Position numbers and translations under genes: made by a program
Assembly: GCA_946403755.1 (NCBI GenBank)
Contig: CAMJBC010000009.1
Location: 1-57,274, forward strand
Direction of reading: 5' to 3'
DNA: 57,274 nt
From: an uncultured Mycoplasmatota bacterium
GTDB taxonomy: Bacteria > Bacillota_I > Bacilli_A > RF39 > UBA660
Part shown: positions 53,830-57,274 of the stretch, piece by piece
Numbering within the stretch: position 1 is the first letter of the stretch
How the letters are laid out: each line of letters starts with the position of its first letter
The notes under the pieces: model-generated
What the model was told of the DNA's origin: nothing
The model's input: only the letters and a program-made list of their open reading frames with translations
Databases searched by the model: none

Positions 53830-55095
53830 ATGGAAAATGGTGAAAATAACAATTTAGTACCAAATACAGAAGTACCTACAGTACCAGTTGTAGAACAAAC
53901 TACACAACCTGTAATAAATACACCTGTACAAAGTGAGCCACAAGTAATAGTGCAAGCTACTAATAGTGAACAACCTAAACAAAAGAAAAAACTAGATAAA
54001 AATCTTATTGTTAGGTTAGCAGTTGTTTTAGTAGTAGTATTAGCTATTGCAGCATATTTTGTATTCTTCTTTGAATGGAAACCAAAAGAAGATCCAAGTG
54101 ATCCTAAAAGTGTTGCATATACTTATATTAATTCAATAATAGAAAAAGACTTTTCAAGATCATTTAAATATGCATATCTTCCAAATAATAGTTTTGTAGA
54201 TGGAGATGATTATTTCTCATTCATATCTAATAATAAAAAATATAATAATATATCAGATAAAAAGATAGATAGTGTTAATAAAATAGATAAATCACAAACT
54301 AATGCGGAATATGAAGTAATATTAGATGATAATACTAACTATAATTTAAAACTAAATATGGATAGTAGTGGTAATTGGTTTGTAGTAGTAGATAATTTAT
54401 ATATTGAAGATTGGAAAATAGAAGTGCCAGGTGGTTCAAAATTATATATAGATGATACTTTAGTAGATAATAGTCTTGCTAAAAAGAGTGATAATCATGA
54501 TATATATACTATTCCTGCTATAGCGCCAAGTAAAAAGGAATTTAAAATAGTAACAAGTTTTGATGAATATAAAACATCATTTGATGTAGCAGGTAGTAAT
54601 AGTGGAGATAAAATAATACCTGAATTAAATAAAGAGGATGAAATAAATTCATCATTAGAATATATAAAAGATACATGGAATAGTTTATATAAAGATTATT
54701 TAAGTAATACACCTAAAACCGATGTATTAAAAGATTATTTTGATTCTAGTTTTAAAGAAGAAGATATGGATAAATACTATACAAAGAGTTTTGATTCATT
54801 AACTAGAAAAGGTAATAAGAATTCAGTTTATACAAATATAGAATTATCAGATATTAAAATAAATGAAAATAAAAAATCATATATTGAAGGAAATAATATT
54901 ATTAAAATTGAATTTGGATATAGAGTAGATTTCTTAGTAGATTATGTTTATTCAGGTTCAACAGATAGTAAAGAATATATGACAAGATATTCTTCTATAG
55001 AATTAATTAAAGATAATAATAAATATAAAATTCATAAAATAACAGATGAAAAATTATTAAATTATCTTAAATATATTGATAAAGAATTTAAATAA
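53830..55095 (+). CDS. Membrane protein with TcaA-like extracellular domains
   Basis: A 421-residue single-pass protein: a Pro/Thr/Val-rich cytoplasmic N terminus (about residues 1-55), one membrane segment (NLIVRLAVVLVVVLAIAAYF, about 58-78), then extracellular domains. DPKSVAYTYINSIIEKDFSR begins an NTF2-like fold; GGSKLYIDDTLVDNS with KEFKIV matches the V-x-I-N-G-x-x-V strand pair of TcaA/YvbJ-type proteins; the C-terminal part is a second NTF2-like domain. TcaA is linked to glycopeptide response and wall teichoic acid. The zinc ribbon often present at the N terminus is absent. Family call is tentative. Confidence 0.5.
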   Translation: MENGENNNLVPNTEVPTVPVVEQTTQPVINTPVQSEPQVIVQATNSEQPKQKKKLDKNLIVRLAVVLVVVLAIAAYFVFFFEWKPKEDPSDPKSVAYTYINSIIEKDFSRSFKYAYLPNNSFVDGDDYFSFISNNKKYNNISDKKIDSVNKIDKSQTNAEYEVILDDNTNYNLKLNMDSSGNWFVVVDNLYIEDWKIEVPGGSKLYIDDTLVDNSLAKKSDNHDIYTIPAIAPSKKEFKIVTSFDEYKTSFDVAGSNSGDKIIPELNKEDEINSSLEYIKDTWNSLYKDYLSNTPKTDVLKDYFDSSFKEEDMDKYYTKSFDSLTRKGNKNSVYTNIELSDIKINENKKSYIEGNNIIKIEFGYRVDFLVDYVYSGSTDSKEYMTRYSSIELIKDNNKYKIHKITDEKLLNYLKYIDKEFK

Positions 55096-55120
55096 AAAAG
55101 AAGTCTAATGACTTCTTTTA
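55096..55120 (+). terminator. Bidirectional terminator
   Basis: AAAGAAGTC (55097-55105) pairs with GACTTCTTT (55110-55118) around TAAT, A tract left and T tract right, between convergent genes. Confidence 0.85.
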
Positions 55121-55312
55121 TAATGGAAATTGTTTTTTAAACATTAATACTGCAAATGCTAGTATTAATAAAGTATAAAATATTTTAATTAATATAGTTA
55201 AAAAGTTAACTATTTTTTCATTTTTAATATGTTTTTTTAAGAATTTAACAGGTTTTTTAATAAATGTAGTAGCAAATCCTTCATTATAAAATTGTTTTAT
55301 AAATTCTTTCAT
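55118..55312 (-). CDS. Small membrane protein following the glycosyltransferase
   Basis: A 64-residue protein with a basic amphipathic half (FIKKPVKFLKKHIKNEK) and one membrane segment (FLTILIKIFYTLLILAFAVL). Its ATG overlaps the stop of the glycosyltransferase by four bases, with AGGTG upstream, so it is a true coupled gene. It may be a stabilising subunit of the glycosyltransferase, as small membrane partners of polysaccharide synthases are; inference. Confidence 0.7.
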   Translation of the reverse strand: MKEFIKQFYNEGFATTFIKKPVKFLKKHIKNEKIVNFLTILIKIFYTLLILAFAVLMFKKQFPL

Positions 55313-56814
55313 TTAGCACCTGCCTTATTACTTAAATCATCTATAGTTACTTTACTTTGATGAGGTATAGGTTTCCATTCAACTTTTTTAAATACAGCAA
55401 CATATGTAGTATATCTACCTATAATATCAAAAGTAGGCCATGTAAATGTAAATAATATTTTATTTAATAAAGACATTTTTTTAATTCTAGCATCTTCAAT
55501 TATGAATAAATATATAGCCATTAACATATTAGAAAAATATGCTCCAAGTCTATATAATATTCTAAACCAAATAGTTATTAACATTCCTATAAATAATGCA
55601 TTAATACCAGGGCCAAGACTTATTTTTATACTAAATAAATCTCTTAAAGCTTTTGCTAAATAATTTCCTCCAGAAAATATATTAACATTGTTAATTCCAT
55701 TAGTATATGTATAGAATCCATAAATTATAACTGAAAATAATAACCATCTACATAAATTAATAAATGAAAGAGGTGTTAATTGAACTAATGTATCAAAAGA
55801 AGCAAATCTATGTCTTATTGATTCAACTACATCTAGCATAAAATCTTTAAATGTTCTATTTTTCTTTCTAGTATATTTATAGTTTGTCCAATTTGTTTTT
55901 AAAAATCTTTTACCAAAGAATATATTTATAAATAAATATGGTCCTGTTTCAACAAAAGCTTGTAAATGTCCTTTAGACCAACGTAATCTTTGCCTTAATG
56001 CTATTTTTAAACTTACAGGTTGTTCATCATAAAATTCTGCTTCATCTTGATATGTAATTTGATAACCTTGAGCAACAGCATCAGCAGTTAAAGCTCTATC
56101 TTCAGTTAAACTTGTATAATGCCAACCATTTTTTACTATTTCATTTGTAAATAAGAATCCTGTTCCTTGAATATTAGTTGCAAGTCTAAGAACACTTCTT
56201 GCTCTATGGTTAGTTCTAATAGATCTAATCCAGTGTAATGCATAGGTAGATGCTACCCAATTTTCATCAAAATTTTTAGTGTTTCTATATGAAGTAATAA
56301 TCTTACATCCTGCATCAAAAGCATCATTCATTTTACTTAAATAATCACTTTTTAATAAATTATCAGCATCAAATATAAAAAATCCTTCAAAACTTTCAAT
56401 ACCGTAATCATTTTCTATATTTTTAAATAAAAATTGAAGTGCAAAACCTTTAGTTTTATGTTTATCATCAAATCTTTCATAGCATATAGCACCTTTACTT
56501 CTAGCTATTTCAGCAGTATTATCAGTACAATTATCTGCTACTACAAAGATTGTATATTTATCTTTAGGATAATCATTTTTATTTATACTATCTAATAAAT
56601 TACCAATAACATACTTTTCATTTCTTGCTGCTATACATATACCATATTTATGATATTCTTTAGCAGGTTTAAATTTTCTAGTGAAAAACATTCCAATCAC
56701 AAAATAAAAAGCTTTATGAATAACTATAACACTTAGAATTGTTCCAAGAACTGAATTAATCTTAGAACCTAGTGGATAAAAGCTACTAATTGAATCTATT
56801 ATATTAAGAATCAT
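55309..56814 (-). CDS. Processive family 2 membrane glycosyltransferase
   Basis: A 501-residue enzyme of the hyaluronan/cellulose/N-acetylglucosaminyl synthase type. One N-terminal membrane segment is followed by YGICIAARNE, VVADNCTDNT, FFIFDADN (the D-x-D site), SLTEDRALT (catalytic base) and LRQRLRWSKGH (Q-x-x-R-W acceptor site), then three or four C-terminal membrane segments. These motifs signal a processive enzyme extruding a polysaccharide or a lipid-linked sugar polymer. The TATAAT with TGT extension about 15 bases before its ribosome site is the likely promoter. A small membrane protein is coupled to its end. Confidence 0.9.
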   Translation of the reverse strand: MILNIIDSISSFYPLGSKINSVLGTILSVIVIHKAFYFVIGMFFTRKFKPAKEYHKYGICIAARNEKYVIGNLLDSINKNDYPKDKYTIFVVADNCTDNTAEIARSKGAICYERFDDKHKTKGFALQFLFKNIENDYGIESFEGFFIFDADNLLKSDYLSKMNDAFDAGCKIITSYRNTKNFDENWVASTYALHWIRSIRTNHRARSVLRLATNIQGTGFLFTNEIVKNGWHYTSLTEDRALTADAVAQGYQITYQDEAEFYDEQPVSLKIALRQRLRWSKGHLQAFVETGPYLFINIFFGKRFLKTNWTNYKYTRKKNRTFKDFMLDVVESIRHRFASFDTLVQLTPLSFINLCRWLLFSVIIYGFYTYTNGINNVNIFSGGNYLAKALRDLFSIKISLGPGINALFIGMLITIWFRILYRLGAYFSNMLMAIYLFIIEDARIKKMSLLNKILFTFTWPTFDIIGRYTTYVAVFKKVEWKPIPHQSKVTIDDLSNKAGAK

Positions 56815-56850
56815 TTTTTCACCTCGATATGATTATAACATAAAACAATG

Positions 56851-56879
56851 TTTAAATAAATTTCAAAATAGTATATAAT
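56851..56879 (+). promoter_or_regulatory. Promoter of the small acidic protein gene
   Basis: TTTAAA (56851-56856), 17-base spacer, TATAAT (56874-56879), 20 bases before the ATG. The 85-base gap also holds the opposing promoter. Confidence 0.55.
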
Positions 56880-56899
56880 GTAAAAAGGGAAGTGGTATT

Positions 56900-57085
56900 A
56901 TGGGATTATTTAGTAGAAAGAAAGAACCAAAAGATAGTTTTTATAATGCAGATAATATAGAATATGAAAGAGAACAAGAAGAACTTAGTAAGGAAGAATT
57001 TCCTACAGTACCTATAGATGAACATGAAGAAGAAATAAAAAATCTATTAAAAGAACTTCAAAATCAAGAAGAAAACAATGAATAA
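56900..57085 (+). CDS. Small acidic hydrophilic protein
   Basis: A 61-residue protein from ATG 56900 with GGGAAG nine bases upstream. The start MGLFSRKKEPKD is basic and the rest is acidic with an IKNLLKELQNQEENNE helix. No signal, membrane segment or known motif. It is divergent from the glycosyltransferase and upstream of tRNA-Trp. Function unknown; the clear promoter and ribosome site support that it is real. Confidence 0.65.
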   Translation: MGLFSRKKEPKDSFYNADNIEYEREQEELSKEEFPTVPIDEHEEEIKNLLKELQNQEENNE

Positions 57086-57087
57086 AG

Positions 57088-57116
57088 TTGAAATTTACAA
57101 GTAAATATTGTATAAT
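57088..57116 (+). promoter_or_regulatory. SigA-type promoter of tRNA-Trp
   Basis: TTGAAA (57088-57093), 17-base spacer, TATAAT (57111-57116); start expected near 57123, 12 bases ahead of the tRNA. Confidence 0.85.
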
Positions 57117-57134
57117 ATGTCTTGTAACTGATTT

Positions 57135-57209
57135 AGGGGTATGGTGTCAATGGTAGCATGCCGGTCTCCAAAACCGTTTGTGAGGGTTCGAATCCTTCTA
57201 CCCCTGCCA
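57135..57209 (+). tRNA. trnW: tRNA-Trp (anticodon CCA)
   Basis: A full cloverleaf of 75 bases with encoded CCA end. The acceptor stem is AGGGGTA with TACCCCT (7 bp) and discriminator G. The anticodon loop CTCCAAA carries CCA, reading UGG. The anticodon stem has four good pairs plus one mismatch at its base; the T arm has GGTTCGAATCC. The CCA (not UCA) anticodon and TGA stops agree with the standard code. In many Firmicutes tRNA-Trp precedes secE-nusG; whether that holds here lies outside the window. Confidence 0.96.
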
Positions 57210-57220
57210 TTTAGAATATT

Positions 57221-57250
57221 AAAACACTAACTTAATTGTTAGTGTTTTTT
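57221..57250 (+). terminator. Rho-independent terminator after tRNA-Trp
   Basis: AAAACACTAAC (57221-57231) pairs with GTTAGTGTTTT (57238-57248) around TTAATT, then T residues. Nothing else is recognisable in the last 24 bases. Confidence 0.9.
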
Positions 57251-57274
57251 ATTATATATTCAGCAACTAAATTA

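Noticed and set aside
57135-57209. Mollicutes-type code with TGA as Trp
   Set aside because: The tRNA-Trp anticodon is CCA, TGA terminates several genes with a correctly spaced next start, and TGG is used for Trp in conserved motifs.

Overview
The window is very AT-rich DNA that reads in the standard bacterial code: TGA is used as a stop (for example at 8783-8785 and 40514-40516), TGG codes for Trp, and the only tRNA is tRNA-Trp(CCA). A Firmicutes-type gene set (addAB, CIRCE-controlled htpG, LTA-synthase-type enzymes, SipW-type signal peptidases, a LysM protein, extended -10 promoters, strong AGGAGG-like ribosome sites) points to a low-GC member of the Bacilli/Clostridia, perhaps an uncultivated gut lineage. 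That placement is inference. No transposase, integrase, CRISPR array or phage structural gene was seen.

Region 1 (1-15226) is mixed housekeeping and envelope biology. It starts with the tail of a SEC-C protein, a nucleotidyltransferase-fold protein, a YoaP-like acetyltransferase, a 40-codon monooxygenase remnant and a PBECR4-like protein. A lipid operon follows: LTA-synthase-family enzyme, phosphatidylserine synthase, phosphatidylserine decarboxylase, then a secreted double-LysM protein. After it come an oxidoreductase, an ArsP-type permease and a glycosyltransferase. On the minus strand a 926-residue hydrolase-like, tail-anchored protein is followed by a SipW-like protein without catalytic residues and a YbaK deacylase.

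Region 2 (15227-22621) is DNA repair and heat shock: addB-addA overlap, then htpG with a CIRCE operator laid over its promoter.

Region 3 (22632-45100) is the remarkable part, about 22 kb that looks like one cell-surface fibre system in three consecutive plus-strand transcription units plus one convergent gene. Unit A encodes two TasA/camelysin-style secreted proteins. Unit B encodes a 3230-residue beta-solenoid protein built from about fifty Y/F-G-G-G-N turns, a 33-residue microprotein, a cytoplasmic helical protein, a catalytically dead SipW-like protein, a camelysin-like protein, an intact SipW and another exported protein. Unit C encodes an exported protein, a cytoplasmic protein, a membrane-anchored McrB-like AAA+ ATPase, a DUF2357-like partner without a visible nuclease, a second intact SipW and another TasA-like protein. 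A further TasA-like gene faces it. My inference is that the SipW enzymes mature the TasA-like subunits and that the AAA+/DUF2357 pair controls or remodels the assembly.

Region 4 (45101-57274) holds an operon of an MFS-like carrier, two single-pass microproteins, two SH3-like repeat proteins and a small membrane protein; a Nudix hydrolase with an EndA-like nuclease; a second LTA-synthase-type enzyme; a TcaA-like membrane protein; a processive glycosyltransferase with a small membrane partner; and tRNA-Trp with its own promoter and terminator.

Many starts were moved from the longest reading frame to an internal codon with a correctly spaced ribosome site; each case is stated in the entry. No gene-free stretch exceeds 300 bases.
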